Below, in pieces: positions 42,370 through 52,821 of a stretch of 64,000 nt of DNA (position 1 is its first letter; each line of letters begins with the position of its first letter). The position numbers and the translations under genes are program-made. This DNA is from Bacteroidota bacterium (GTDB lineage: Bacteria; Bacteroidota; Bacteroidia; Chitinophagales; Chitinophagaceae), in assembly GCA_018267575.1 (NCBI GenBank), contig JAFDYF010000100.1:62001-126000 (forward strand). Direction: 5' to 3'. A model generated the notes under the pieces. That model was not told the DNA's origin. It ran no database searches and worked only from the letters and a program-made list of their open reading frames with translations.

Positions 42370-45300
42370 TCAGGAAACACTGTTGGTAAAATTCCCTTTC
42401 TCAAATATCAGGTCAATGGAGGTTCCATTGCCTTTGGGAACATGGCCAATTTTAAGTTTGATGTGCAAAAGCTTGCACAGGTCTTTGATCACCATCAGTC
42501 CCAATCCGGATTTTTCTGCTACAAAATTATAGTTGTCATGGCTAGGTGATAATAAATGGTTTACAAAATTCATATCAATGCCCTTGCCCGTGTCGGATAT
42601 ATTTAAGGTCAGTTGCTCTTTGCTTTCGATTGCAGAAATGCTGATCTCTCCCGAACTGGTGAATTTGTTGGCATTGTCGATCAGGTTACGGATCATAATG
42701 CTTACCATCTCTTTATTGGAATGGATGGTGATGCCGGCAGCAATATGCACTACTATTTTATTTTCCTTATCAGCAATCAGGTAATCATAATAGTTAGTAA
42801 TTTCCATCACCAGTTCCAATAGATTGAACCATTGGCGGTAGGGACCTTGTACCATATGCTTCGTTTTTGCCCACATCACAAAAGTCTCGGTGAACCGGTC
42901 TAGGTCTTTAATGGCTGATCTGGATTTGTTTGAAAGGTCGGAAAGAGAAGCGTTGTCGTATTTTTCAACACCCTTATGCAACTGTTCCGAAACCAAGGTT
43001 AAGAACCGGAGTGGGGATCGGATATCATGCGCCAATATAGACGATATGACTTCGTTTAATTGGTTACTCTTCAATAGTTCGTTGTGGGAGCTATCCAAGT
43101 CGGCCACTGTTTTTTCAAGTTGGTTAACACTATCTGATAGGGCTTCGGTCCGGTTAGCGACTTTCTCTGTGAGCTGTTTATTGATATTTTTTAGGTGCCT
43201 GCCCCTGAAATATAAAATCAAATAAATGAGCCCGGCTAATAGCAATGTGCACAAACCCCAAAACCATAATTCCTCATAATATTTTTTTTGTATGGAGAAA
43301 TGGATTATTATATCTGAACTGATTTTACCTTCAATATCAAAATGGTTCCTAATTTTTAAAACATGGTTCCCCCCTGAAAGGTCAAGCAGGTCAATCCTTT
43401 TTTCATTGGTTTGTGGATAGGTCCAAATAGTATCATCGTCCAATTGGTAAGACAGCCCCATCACACTGGGGTATTCCCATTGTGCAATATTGAGGTAAAA
43501 GCGTAAGAAGCGCTCGTTTGAATTAAAGGATAGTCCTTGTTCAAAATTTAATGTTCTGGTTGAGCTTTTGATTTTTTCGATATAAATCGGGTATCGTGTT
43601 GGGGGTAGGATGGAGTTGCTGTTCAGTCTTACCAGCCCATTGATCGAAGGGAGTAATACATCACCATTGGGTAATCTGTTGTAGGAGGGGTTGCTGCCAC
43701 CATTGAATTCATTACTCGCCAAGCCGTTTTCCTTGTTGAAGTAATAATAATAAAGTTGTTTGGTGGAATCCTTGCTTGTTTCCAACAGGTTTTTTCTGCT
43801 TAGGTAGAAAAGGCCATTATTGGTAGGTATCAGAAAATTGTCTTTTTCGTCCTCGATAATATAATGGCTAAAAAGTAAAAAGTTATTTGCGTCTGCTTTG
43901 CAGTGGTATAATTTTTTTTTGTTGAGGTCATAAACAAAAATGCCATCCCCATAGGTGCTGATCCATAAATTATTTTCTTGGTCAACGTACAGGTCTCTCA
44001 GGCTTGGGCTTTTAAAAGAGCAGATGGGGATGAATTTTTTCTTTGATTCATCAATAACCCAAATATTCTTGTTATCATGAACCCAAAGCATTTTTTTTAG
44101 CCTTTTTATAAATATCAGTTTGCTTTTCGTTTCATTTTGGGCGAATGGTTTGAATTGATTGTCTTCCAAATATCCAAGCCCTCCGGTACGATTGCCCAGC
44201 CATATTTTATCGGCTACAGAATCGTATTGGCAGGTGGTAACCTCAAAAAATATGGGGGACAAATTTTTCAAGGAACCTGACTCTAGGGCAAGCCTTTGTA
44301 AATAATAACCCCAAGCGCTATAAATCGTATCGCGATGAAGAATATTCGTAGCTGTGCGAACCCGTTTTGTTAAGGAAAGCTGGAAATGACCGTCTCTCAA
44401 ATCCAGTATGATGCCTGTATTGGTGAACACATGGTTGGGGTCGAGCATGGAACAGGAATACAAATTATCCAAGCTTTGGTCTCTGTTGGTTTGCGAGTAT
44501 TGGGGGATGAGTGCTTTATTGCCAACAAAAAGGCTGAGGTCCTCTGTTTGATAGGTTTTCGCCAGGTTTTGTTTATACATGTACAAACCTTGTTCCAAGC
44601 TGCCTACCAAGATGATTTTTTGGTAGGCAAGCCTGTAAATAGTTATGATATTTTGAGGCAGGTTGGGTAGCTCGCACAAAAAATCGAGATGATTGGTTGG
44701 GTCTTCATCCGCCATAACATATAGACGGTTTTTGTGTACTATATAAGTTTCTTGATTGAACTCGGAATAATATACAAAAATCCTTTCCCCCTTGGCCAGT
44801 TTTAAATCGATACGGCTTGTTTCAACAATATGTTTTTCCAGATTGATATTATAAAGTCGGCCATAGTCCGAAAGCAACTCTATTTTCTTCTCGGTTATTT
44901 TTAAAATTTTAAAATATTCGGTTGGTTCCGATTTTAGGTGTAGTGCAAATGGATGGTTTCCAGTGACCACAATACTGTCCTTAGTTTGGTATATAAAAGT
45001 GGAATCGCTGATGAAATAAAAAGCCAACACGGTGGAATCAAAGGAATATTTTTCTTGAAATCCGGGGTTTTGTTTTAAAAATATTTTGGAGGGGATTTTG
45101 AACAATAACCTCGTATCGGGCACCTTGCTCAGTTTCAAATTTTTATTTATCAATAAACCATCTTTTACCAATTCCAGCACGGCTCCATTTTTATCCATCA
45201 CCACTATTTTGCCATCGGTATTTTTGTAAATACCGTAGATGCGGGGAGTGGTCAATCCGGGTTGGTTTGACTGGTTGAACTGTTTTATATTGTTCCCATT

Positions 45301-45516
45301 ATACCTCACCAGTCCGCCATCGGTACCGATCCATAAAAACCCGGTAGATTGGTCGAAATATAAACTGTGGACGGTATTTTGGGGAAGGCCATTTTCGCTA
45401 TTCAATATTTTAAAAAGCGACCAGGTGTCCTCTTTTTGTGCAATGGAAGGAAGACTGCCGAACAATAGGATAAGCAGTAAAAAATCATATAGGATAAAAT
45501 GATGCTTTTCTTGCAA
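42370..45516 (-). CDS. Two-component propeller sensor histidine kinase
   Basis: The 1048-residue protein starts with a signal or membrane segment (about 8-26), then periplasmic two-component-regulator propeller repeats (GFLWIGTDGGLVRYNG near 54; DNLWISTYGDGIFVYD further on), a Y_Y_Y-like domain (about 640-735), one transmembrane helix (about 742-762), a coiled coil, HisKA with ILAHDIRSPLRF (His near 828), and HATPase with NLIDNANKF (about 945) and DTGKGID (about 973). There is no receiver or AraC output, so it is a classical kinase rather than a hybrid. It lies 60 bases downstream of a LuxR-type regulator on the same strand, its probable partner. In Bacteroidota such propellers often sense polysaccharide fragments; no target locus is adjacent. 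Confidence 0.9.
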   Translation of the reverse strand: MQEKHHFILYDFLLLILLFGSLPSIAQKEDTWSLFKILNSENGLPQNTVHSLYFDQSTGFLWIGTDGGLVRYNGNNIKQFNQSNQPGLTTPRIYGIYKNTDGKIVVMDKNGAVLELVKDGLLINKNLKLSKVPDTRLLFKIPSKIFLKQNPGFQEKYSFDSTVLAFYFISDSTFIYQTKDSIVVTGNHPFALHLKSEPTEYFKILKITEKKIELLSDYGRLYNINLEKHIVETSRIDLKLAKGERIFVYYSEFNQETYIVHKNRLYVMADEDPTNHLDFLCELPNLPQNIITIYRLAYQKIILVGSLEQGLYMYKQNLAKTYQTEDLSLFVGNKALIPQYSQTNRDQSLDNLYSCSMLDPNHVFTNTGIILDLRDGHFQLSLTKRVRTATNILHRDTIYSAWGYYLQRLALESGSLKNLSPIFFEVTTCQYDSVADKIWLGNRTGGLGYLEDNQFKPFAQNETKSKLIFIKRLKKMLWVHDNKNIWVIDESKKKFIPICSFKSPSLRDLYVDQENNLWISTYGDGIFVYDLNKKKLYHCKADANNFLLFSHYIIEDEKDNFLIPTNNGLFYLSRKNLLETSKDSTKQLYYYYFNKENGLASNEFNGGSNPSYNRLPNGDVLLPSINGLVRLNSNSILPPTRYPIYIEKIKSSTRTLNFEQGLSFNSNERFLRFYLNIAQWEYPSVMGLSYQLDDDTIWTYPQTNEKRIDLLDLSGGNHVLKIRNHFDIEGKISSDIIIHFSIQKKYYEELWFWGLCTLLLAGLIYLILYFRGRHLKNINKQLTEKVANRTEALSDSVNQLEKTVADLDSSHNELLKSNQLNEVISSILAHDIRSPLRFLTLVSEQLHKGVEKYDNASLSDLSNKSRSAIKDLDRFTETFVMWAKTKHMVQGPYRQWFNLLELVMEITNYYDYLIADKENKIVVHIAAGITIHSNKEMVSIMIRNLIDNANKFTSSGEISISAIESKEQLTLNISDTGKGIDMNFVNHLLSPSHDNYNFVAEKSGLGLMVIKDLCKLLHIKLKIGHVPKGNGTSIDLIFEKGNFTNSVS

Positions 45517-45576
45517 GGTTTTTGTTGAGTTGATTCGAAGGATGAGGTTATTAATTTAATAAAGAGTTATTGTATT

Positions 45577-46242
45577 TTAAGGGGAGGTATCGAATTTGTG
45601 CAAGCGGGCGAGTTCTGCCAATTGCAATGGGTTCTTTATTTTTAGTTTTTCAAAAATATGGGCTTTATGGGTGCTCACCGTAGATATTTGCAAATTGAGT
45701 ATCTGCCCAATTTCTTTGGTGCTTTCTCCCTTCAGTAATAAGGCAACAATCTCAAATTCCCTACCCGTTAAGGAATCGAATGGGTTTTCCATTGTGTTTG
45801 TTTCGGAGGATGACAAACCTTCCACCATGATGCTTTGTAGTGATTCGCTCATATAAGTCCGGTTTTGTACCACCAGAGAGATGGCCCTTTTTACTTCCGT
45901 GTCTGATGACTGTTTTGAAAGATACCCTTTTACACCCAACTTTAAAAATTTTTTGGCATACATTTCCTCGCAGTTCATGCTGAACATCAAAATTTTTTGG
46001 GTTTCATTTTTTGCCTTAATGTAAATAACAAAATCAAATACATTATCATCAGGTATGTTTACATCCAAAATGATGAGGTCATATTCTTTCTTGTCAAGCC
46101 ATTTTTTTGCGGAAGAAGTATTTTCCGCCTCGTCAATGTTACTTCCAAAAAATTCCTGGGATATTAAAATTTTTAGCCCGGTACGAACAATCATATGATC
46201 ATCTACCAGAAGAAAATTTAAGTGAGCCGCTTCGTTTGCCAT
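45577..46242 (-). CDS. LuxR/NarL-type response regulator
   Basis: This 221-residue protein has an intact receiver (NFLLVDDHMIVRTGLKI, phosphoacceptor Asp near 57 in LIILDVNIPDD, lysine in GYLSKQSS) and a LuxR helix-turn-helix (LTGREFEIVALLLKGESTKEIGQILNLQISTVSTHKAHI, in two parts around residues 155-195). It precedes the propeller kinase by 60 bases on the same strand, so the two probably share a message. Since propeller kinases more often pair with other types, it could equally serve the HisKA_3 kinase at 46636-50955, 393 bases upstream. Confidence 0.9.
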   Translation of the reverse strand: MANEAAHLNFLLVDDHMIVRTGLKILISQEFFGSNIDEAENTSSAKKWLDKKEYDLIILDVNIPDDNVFDFVIYIKAKNETQKILMFSMNCEEMYAKKFLKLGVKGYLSKQSSDTEVKRAISLVVQNRTYMSESLQSIMVEGLSSSETNTMENPFDSLTGREFEIVALLLKGESTKEIGQILNLQISTVSTHKAHIFEKLKIKNPLQLAELARLHKFDTSP

Positions 46243-46635
46243 AATCGTTGTCTTGAGGTTTAGATTGGTGGGTGTGATTTAAATAGTAACGGAAATCTAA
46301 AATTTTAATGGATGAACAAATGGGCGTTTTCGTTTGCAAATCAATCCATGGGGTACAGTGGCTGCATCTATCCTTTAGACAACAAATCTGCACCGAAAGT
46401 GCATCGGTACTAGCGGTTTTCAAAGGTAGAAAGAATTTTGGGTAAAGTTTGTCCGTTCCCGAGTAAAAGTTTGTTTGCGGGCAAAACCATTTCACTCTGT
46501 ACCAACTGCAAAATTGGTTACTAGCGTCAACACCAGATGTAGAGAAAACTCGAATTTTCATAGAATTAGTTCGAGTAGTAGATGGTCTGCTCTCGCTTAA
46601 AATCTTCTGAAGCCATTTTCAGGTGATCGTTCGCT
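46243..46635. other. Intergenic region upstream of the response regulator
   Basis: These 393 bases separate the PAS kinase end from the regulator start. A minus-strand frame across 46199-46561 has poor coding character (Cys- and His-rich, overlapping the regulator) and is not called. I see no hairpin terminator. The region should contain the regulator promoter. Confidence 0.45.
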
Positions 46636-49600
46636 TTAGTTTTCGATCTTGTGTATGATTGGCATGCTCACCGCCAGTACAAATCCGTTATTGGGGCTTG
46701 AAAAAATTTGCAGGCTACCATTGAAAATGTTGAGTCGGCTTCTGATATTTTTAAGTCCGATGCCCTCTGATTGTTCCGTAGCATCTCTCCCTTTCCCATC
46801 ATCAGAAATGATCATCTTCATAACCTCGTTTTCTGTTGAAATAAACATGCTTACTTTTTTTGCATCAGCATGTTTGATGATATTGGAGCTTTGCTCCTGT
46901 GCAATCCGGTAAATGGCTAGCTTTTGTTCTGCACTCAGTTTATTTTCTTTCAAGTGTGTTGTACTCATGCTTACCTCAATACCTATAATTTTAAGCATTT
47001 TATCCGTAAGGTTCAGCAATTGCTGCTCTAAGGTAATAAACCCAAAATCAGGAGATGCTAATACATGGGACAGTCTTCTATTTTCCTCAATCACCCGTCT
47101 GATATTATCAATGGCCGACTGGATATGGTCTAGTCTTTTGTTAGGCTGTTTAAGGGCCACCGAAAGATAAAGATTGGTGCCAGCAAGGATTTGGTTCACA
47201 TTATCGTGCAGTTCACGGGAGATGGCTGCCCTTTCTTTTTCCTGCCCAAGGATCATCGCCTTTGCGGTTATCTTCTGTTCTTCGTTTTTTTGTTGCATCC
47301 TTTCCTCCTCCAGTTTTCGGAGTTCGGAAATATCCATAATGATAAGTACCGCGCCTGAGGATATTTTTCCGTTGATGGGTGTGGCAATCATTCGGTACCA
47401 GCGTTTGTTTCCATTCAGTTCCCAAGGGTATTCATGAACAAACTGATTGGTCTGCCTAGCAAGCAAGGCTTGGATACCTTTGACAATTAACCGGCTTTCT
47501 GTTTTTTCTTCGTATTGTGTTTCGTTGGCAATTTGCTGTTGGTTTTGTGTAATAAAGTAAGGTGCTACATTGTACTCATTTTCTTCCGAAAAGGTTTTCC
47601 AGTTCTGGTTCACCTCCATGATTTTCCCATTCTTGTCTAGCAAGGCAATGCTGGCTGGCAGGCTGTTCAAAATAGTGGAGAGCCGATCGGCCAAAGATTG
47701 TTTTTCAGTAAAGCTTTGTTGCAATTCCGCTTCTGCTTGTTTTCTATTGCTGATATTTGCCATGGCACCCACCATCCGGTAGGGCTTATCATGGTCATCG
47801 AAAAGTATATACCCACGCCCCATCATATAAGCAAAGCTACCATCGGCTTTAATGAACCGGTACTCATCAGACCAAAATTCTTGTTTGCGTTTTAAAGCTT
47901 GATAAATACCGGACAAAACCCTTGCTTTATCTTCTGGGTGTATCCCTTTTTGCAATATTAGCACATCGGGGCTGTTGCTTTCATTGTGTTGACCAATATG
48001 AGGATCGTAGTTTTTGTTCCACCAAAACTGGTTGGAGCCGATCTGCCAATCCCAAATGATATCATTGGTGGCACTGGTTACCAATTCAAACCGTTCATTG
48101 GATTCTTTGATTTTTTCCTCCGCCAATTTTCGTTCTGTAATATCGTTTCTGATAGCCATGTATTGATAGGGCTTTTTATCCTCTCCCAAAAAGGGTACAA
48201 TGGTTGTTTGCACCCAATAGTGGCTTCCATCCTTTGCCTTGTTCATGATCTCGCCACGCCATATATTTCCTTTTGTGATAGTATCCCAGAATTTGGTAAA
48301 AAATGATTTGGGGTGATATTTTGAATTGATGATACTATGATGATGCCCAATCAATTCCTTGCGGCTAAATTTTGAGATTTGACAGAAATTGTCGTTTGCA
48401 TAGGTGATCAAGCCTTTATGGTTGGTGATGCTCACGATACTGGATTCGTCCAGTGCGAATTTGTAATCGGAGAGCTCTTTAAGGGTAAGCCTCATTTTCT
48501 CTTCCGCTTCGATTCTTTGGGTAACATCACGGGAGTTGATAACAATGGCTTTCACATTTTCGTCGTGCAATAAATTCATGGCAATGCCCTCAACCCAAAT
48601 ATAATGCCCCTCTTTGTGCCGATAGCGGGAAAAAATGTTGATTATTTTTCCCGGATGGGCCAGTAGATCTTGCAAATTTACTTGGGCTCTTTGGTGAAAG
48701 TCTGGATGGATAAAATGGGTGATGGGCGCTCCGATCATTTCTTCATCCTGCCTTCCGGCAAATCGTTTGGAAGCGCTTCTATAAATAATTTCGAATGATT
48801 GGTTGATGAGTATAATGATATCTGAACTATTCTCCACCAACGCGCGGAAACGTTTTTCGTTTTTGTACACTTCCGCAGTTCTGGCTTTTACTTTTTCCTC
48901 CAGCACCTCGTTCATTTTTCTAAGTTGGTCCTCCAGTTGTTTGCGCTCGCTGATATTTCTGATCATCACGGTATAGGAAAGCGCTTTTCCATTTTCGTTT
49001 TTAATGGAGCTCATTGAGCCTTCCCCAATAAAGGAGTTGCCATCCTTGCAATAATATTTAAATTCTTTTACAGCCACTTTTTTCTCTAAGGTCTCCTGTT
49101 GAAAACTATTGATTTCTTCATTGCTCAGCTTAAGAATACCCAACTCCGAAACTGTTTTGCCAATGGCCTCTGCTTTACTATAGCCAAACATTTTTTCGGC
49201 ACCTTGGTTCCAACTTATAATGCGATGGTCGGTACCCCGTGAGAGAATGGCCTCCCTAGATTGTTCAACGATGCTTGCGAGATAATCCAATTCCTCACGT
49301 TCTTTTTTTTGTTTGCTGATATCATGGTTTACGGTGATGGCGCCCATACGATTCCCTTGGTCATCACGAAGAGTAGTGATATAAGACGATACGCAAATAT
49401 GGTTTCCCGATTTGGTAATTCTGTTGTACTCGCCCGACCAATAGTTTTTTTCCCAAAGAAAATGGTTCAGTTTGTTCATGTATTCACTGGTAGTATCTGT
49501 ACGAAGCAGCAGGTTGGGGTCTTTTCCGATGGCTTCCTCTTTTGTATAGCCATACATTTTTTCGGCACCTTGGTTCCAAGTCTGGATGATGATGTTTTTA

Positions 49601-50955
49601 TCCACGGTATAAATCGCGTCATTCGATTGGTTGATTTGCCGGTTCAGGAATTCCATTTGCCTTTGAGCTTCTTTTAAGCTCGTGATATCGGTAACCGTTT
49701 CCAGTATGGCAGCAGGGTTTCCATGAGGGTCGCGGTGGAGGTACCAATGGCTAGAAAGATAAAGGGTTTTGCCTAATTTGTTTTTTTGGGTGAGTTCTCC
49801 GTACCATTCATTTTTTTTCAGTAGTACATATTCTATTTGTTCCTGAGGTACTGGAAATTCTGTGTGCAAAAGTTGGTGCAGAGATTTCCCAAACATTTCA
49901 TTTTTGCCCCAACCATAGAGTTTTTCCATGCCTTCATTCCAGATAGTAATTTTGTCGTTTTGTATTTCACGGATAACAACATGGGAATTTTCTAATAGGT
50001 CGGTATATTGTTCCAGGGTTTCATCCGACTTTTTTCGTCGGATGATTTCCTTGGTCACCAACATGGCAATGAGTATTTCAATTAGGATGGTTATGGTAAA
50101 GAAAATGTCCAAGGCTCTAAGGCTATGCTTGAATTTCTCAGCCGCCACTGCACCCTGCCGTACGAGCACTGCCCAGCCATATCCTTTTATCTGTTGATAA
50201 CCGGCGAGCCTATTCTTTTTAATGACGGGGTCGTATACTAATCCAACACTCGGCTGGCCGCTCCTTGCTGTTTGAGGATCCAATGTATCTAGAGGCGCGA
50301 GTAGGGGATCAAGCTCATGATCGGTAGAGCCGGTGACCGCTGGGTTCCTGCCGTTTACAATGTTTATGGAATTGTTTTTATTGTCTTTTAGTATGCTGCC
50401 CCATTTGAGCAGGTTTTCCATATTTAGCTGCAACACTAAAATAGCCTGTACTTCTCCTTCTTGGTTTTTGGCTGGTATGGCAAGTGCTGAGAATATCTGC
50501 TCAGGGTTTATTGGGCTTCTGAATATTTGGGTAAGATAGGGTTCCCAATTTTTGCGGACGCCTATATACCAATCCAAATCGGAGCGGTCTGCTTTTGAGT
50601 ATTCAAGATCTTTGGCAGTGGTTGCAATGGTATATCCATTGGTATCTGCAATAAATGCTGATTCTATATAGGGCAAATCATAGTTTGCTTGCTGGAGTAT
50701 ACTCAATGCATGGTTGATATTGGTTTTATTGGTCAGTGGTTGCGCGGTCGCCTGCTTTGAAATAAAATCACCGATTCCGATTAGGTGGTCAAGCCTCCTT
50801 TTAAGCATTTCGGCAGATAGGGAAGCCGTATTGCGCTGTTCTTCATACACGTGTTCGATCAATCGTATTCTAGTTTGCCAATAACTGAGGGAGGCCAATA
50901 AAAGCACGGGAGTCAATATCAAAAAAAATATCAGCGATTTTTGTCTAAGGGTCAT
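46636..50955 (-). CDS. Membrane sensor histidine kinase with seven PAS domains
   Basis: The 1439-residue protein has a first helix (about 8-27), a periplasmic Cache-like domain with SDLDWYIGVRKNWEPY (about 125-140), a second helix (about 285-305), and seven PAS/PAC units starting with YTDLLENSHVV, INQSNDAIYT, IVEQSREAIL, LVENSSDIII, LDESSIVSIT, VTSATNDIIW and ILNSLPASIA. HisKA_3 (ISRELHDNVNQILAG, His near 1249) and a HATPase domain follow. It is collinear with the 2056-residue kinase at 6400, whose PAS units 1, 3, 4, 6, 7, 11 and 12 correspond to these seven. Its partner is likely one of the LuxR-type regulators on either side. Confidence 0.92.
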   Translation of the reverse strand: MTLRQKSLIFFLILTPVLLLASLSYWQTRIRLIEHVYEEQRNTASLSAEMLKRRLDHLIGIGDFISKQATAQPLTNKTNINHALSILQQANYDLPYIESAFIADTNGYTIATTAKDLEYSKADRSDLDWYIGVRKNWEPYLTQIFRSPINPEQIFSALAIPAKNQEGEVQAILVLQLNMENLLKWGSILKDNKNNSINIVNGRNPAVTGSTDHELDPLLAPLDTLDPQTARSGQPSVGLVYDPVIKKNRLAGYQQIKGYGWAVLVRQGAVAAEKFKHSLRALDIFFTITILIEILIAMLVTKEIIRRKKSDETLEQYTDLLENSHVVIREIQNDKITIWNEGMEKLYGWGKNEMFGKSLHQLLHTEFPVPQEQIEYVLLKKNEWYGELTQKNKLGKTLYLSSHWYLHRDPHGNPAAILETVTDITSLKEAQRQMEFLNRQINQSNDAIYTVDKNIIIQTWNQGAEKMYGYTKEEAIGKDPNLLLRTDTTSEYMNKLNHFLWEKNYWSGEYNRITKSGNHICVSSYITTLRDDQGNRMGAITVNHDISKQKKEREELDYLASIVEQSREAILSRGTDHRIISWNQGAEKMFGYSKAEAIGKTVSELGILKLSNEEINSFQQETLEKKVAVKEFKYYCKDGNSFIGEGSMSSIKNENGKALSYTVMIRNISERKQLEDQLRKMNEVLEEKVKARTAEVYKNEKRFRALVENSSDIIILINQSFEIIYRSASKRFAGRQDEEMIGAPITHFIHPDFHQRAQVNLQDLLAHPGKIINIFSRYRHKEGHYIWVEGIAMNLLHDENVKAIVINSRDVTQRIEAEEKMRLTLKELSDYKFALDESSIVSITNHKGLITYANDNFCQISKFSRKELIGHHHSIINSKYHPKSFFTKFWDTITKGNIWRGEIMNKAKDGSHYWVQTTIVPFLGEDKKPYQYMAIRNDITERKLAEEKIKESNERFELVTSATNDIIWDWQIGSNQFWWNKNYDPHIGQHNESNSPDVLILQKGIHPEDKARVLSGIYQALKRKQEFWSDEYRFIKADGSFAYMMGRGYILFDDHDKPYRMVGAMANISNRKQAEAELQQSFTEKQSLADRLSTILNSLPASIALLDKNGKIMEVNQNWKTFSEENEYNVAPYFITQNQQQIANETQYEEKTESRLIVKGIQALLARQTNQFVHEYPWELNGNKRWYRMIATPINGKISSGAVLIIMDISELRKLEEERMQQKNEEQKITAKAMILGQEKERAAISRELHDNVNQILAGTNLYLSVALKQPNKRLDHIQSAIDNIRRVIEENRRLSHVLASPDFGFITLEQQLLNLTDKMLKIIGIEVSMSTTHLKENKLSAEQKLAIYRIAQEQSSNIIKHADAKKVSMFISTENEVMKMIISDDGKGRDATEQSEGIGLKNIRSRLNIFNGSLQIFSSPNNGFVLAVSMPIIHKIEN

Positions 50956-51549
50956 GATATTTAATGTTTTTCACCACCGAAGAATCATTAAATCGATTTA
51001 TCGGTTATTTAGGGCGGTTTTTAGTAGTGTACTCTTTTCGAATCAGCAAACCTGTTCATACCATAGAATAGCGCGGTTTGTTTATTGATGGGGTAGCCGG
51101 TTTTAATTTGAGTCACTTTCTCTTTTTTAAAAAGGATAGGGTTTAAAAAACGGCCGTTTGGGAAGTTTAGCGGGTTATGCCTAGGTGGATCCTGCCGGAT
51201 TGTAAGAGCTATGGTAGGAAATGGGTTCAGGTTCTATCCAAGCTGTGTGAAAATTAAATTCATTTTCAGTTCTTACACTTCGGCTGACTATAGGGTAAGG
51301 ATAAGGATGGTTAATGGGATTTAAGTAGGTTTTCATAGGAGGTATAACCAAATGCGCTATCCAAATGACTGTTTATTTAATGCTATCGAAATTCACACAA
51401 CAAAGATTGTGATAAAAAAAGTGGATGAGGGTAGTAGATGTTTTAAATACTGGTCGAATAATCTCTAGAAAGGAGGGCGCCTGCTGTTTGTTTACAAAGG
51501 GTTTGGCTCTTGATTGTAGATTTGGCTATTTGCTTTTATCCATTTTAAA

Positions 51550-51677
51550 AAGCCAAGCTCACTACTTTGCCGGATGAGGTAACTGGTTTTTCATTAGTAT
51601 CAGACTTCAAAAACTATTTTCAGGACAATCTTAGTATCTACTGGTTAACTGAGTCCTTTAGCAAAGTAGTAGGGCTT
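51550..51677. repeat. Structured element C, copy 3 (diverged)
   Basis: ACTACTTTGC (51561-51570) pairs perfectly with GCAAAGTAGT (51661-51670), extended by AAGCC/GGCTT pairs outside. Inside lies GGACAATCTTAGT, shared with copies 1 and 2, and AACTGGTTTTTC near the left arm. It lies in the 1866-base gap between the seven-PAS kinase and the next regulator. The parts of that gap at 50956-51549 and 51678-51910 show no feature I can support. Confidence 0.6.
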
Positions 51678-51910
51678 GAAGCGTTCGGTACAAAGGACTT
51701 GTTGTTTTGCAAAATTGGATTTTATTAACGTGACTCTCGTAAGGTTAATAAACGTATTTGTAAAGCTGTATGGTATTTGGTTTTATCCTTTTCATTGACT
51801 TATTATTTCTACAAAAGTTGGATGAGTAGTGAAAAGGAATAGTGAATTGTGCATGTGAAAATAATTTTGAACTGCCTTTTTTGTTCATGCTGTTTATGTA
51901 AAACCTCCCA

Positions 51911-51951
51911 AAACCAAAACGACCTTATCATTGATAAGGTCGTTTTGGTTT
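51911..51951. terminator. 19-bp perfect stem hairpin before structured element C1
   Basis: The 19 bases 51911-51929 are exactly complementary to 51933-51951 around an ATT loop; it is flanked by A-rich and T-rich runs and would terminate in either direction. No protein gene lies immediately upstream on the plus strand, so the terminated transcript would be non-coding. A similar hairpin precedes copy 2. Confidence 0.7.
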
Positions 51952-51956
51952 ACGTC

Positions 51957-52341
51957 AAACTTTGCAGTAATGCTGGGCAGTTCAGGGGTTGCAAAGTTTG
52001 CGCTTGCGATAAAAATAAGCTTGGTTCTTCATCGGGGTGATATTTTAAAAAAGCTGCTTTGCCGGGCCGGTCAACTGGTTTTCAAGGATGGACTGGTTTT
52101 AAAGGGTTGGATTTTCAAATGTCTTTTTTAAAGACAATCTTAGTTGTTTGGTGTTGACAGGTCCCCTTGGCAAAGCAGCATAAAAGTCTCGGTGGTTTGG
52201 TACCGATTCTTTGGTTCTTCTGGATATTGGATCAAATGCCTTCGCATTTGTTATACAAAGAAACGACTCGATCTAAATTTAAAATGTAGAATTGTACTCG
52301 AATGGATGTAGTACTATTTCTATTTTTGGTAATCAAAATGA
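51957..52341. ncRNA. Structured element C, copy 1 (candidate structured RNA or palindromic repeat)
   Basis: About 385 bases strongly similar to 55783-56165. Three hairpins recur: AAACTTTGC/GCAAAGTTT (51957-51965 with 51991-51999), AGCTGCTTTGCC/GGCAAAGCAGC (52052-52063 with 52169-52179), and CAAATGC-CTTC-GCATTTG (52233-52250). The interior keeps AAGCTTGGTTCTTCATCGGG and GACAATCTTAGTTG. Small frames across it (51849-52131) are not conserved between copies, arguing against coding. Strand of any transcript is unknown. Confidence 0.5.
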
Positions 52342-52479
52342 TATTTGTACCCAGTAAGACCTGTTGCCCAAGTGACTGTGTTTTCAAAGCCCTGCGTTAC
52401 CATCGCTATGCTATTTGGGGTTTTATTTCCAACGAATATTTATATTAGTAGAGGATTGCTCTCGAAAATAATTATTTGA

Positions 52480-52659
52480 TCAATCTGATCCTTTGGACCT
52501 TCCTGTTTTGCTGTATTGGGCAGTTTCGGCAATGGCATGAATGACTGATTGGTTTAAATTTTGAGGAACCCATTTTTCGATGGATTCAATAGTGATGGCA
52601 ACAAATCCATAGCTTGCATAAACTTTGATTGATAAACCACATGCATCACCTGATTTTTT
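52480..52659 (-). pseudogene. C-terminal fragment of an unidentified protein
   Basis: On the minus strand a 59-codon open frame ends at TGA 52480-52482 and reads like real protein (KVYASYGFVAITIESIEKW, then HAIAETAQYSKTGR). It is preceded in frame by TAA at 52660-52662 and has no convincing start codon, so it is probably the tail of a decayed gene. I do not recognise the family. Confidence 0.3.
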
Positions 52660-52821
52660 TTACAAAAGTTGTATCAAGATTATACTAATTGCTTGAATTG
52701 CATAAATGTTTTAATAACATATAGATGTAAGATGTTGATTGTAATAGTATTTCTACATTTTCAACACTTGCAGAGTATTACTTTTGGCCATTCATAATTT
52801 GATTTCTAACCCAATTTTATA

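Noticed and set aside
46199-46561. Minus-strand frame of 120 codons before the LuxR-type regulator
   Set aside because: It overlaps the regulator start in another frame, has poor codon character and no motif.
51849-52131. Small plus-strand frames across structured element C1
   Set aside because: They cross the terminator hairpin and are not preserved in copy C2, where the same region is disrupted; the conservation is at the base-pairing level.
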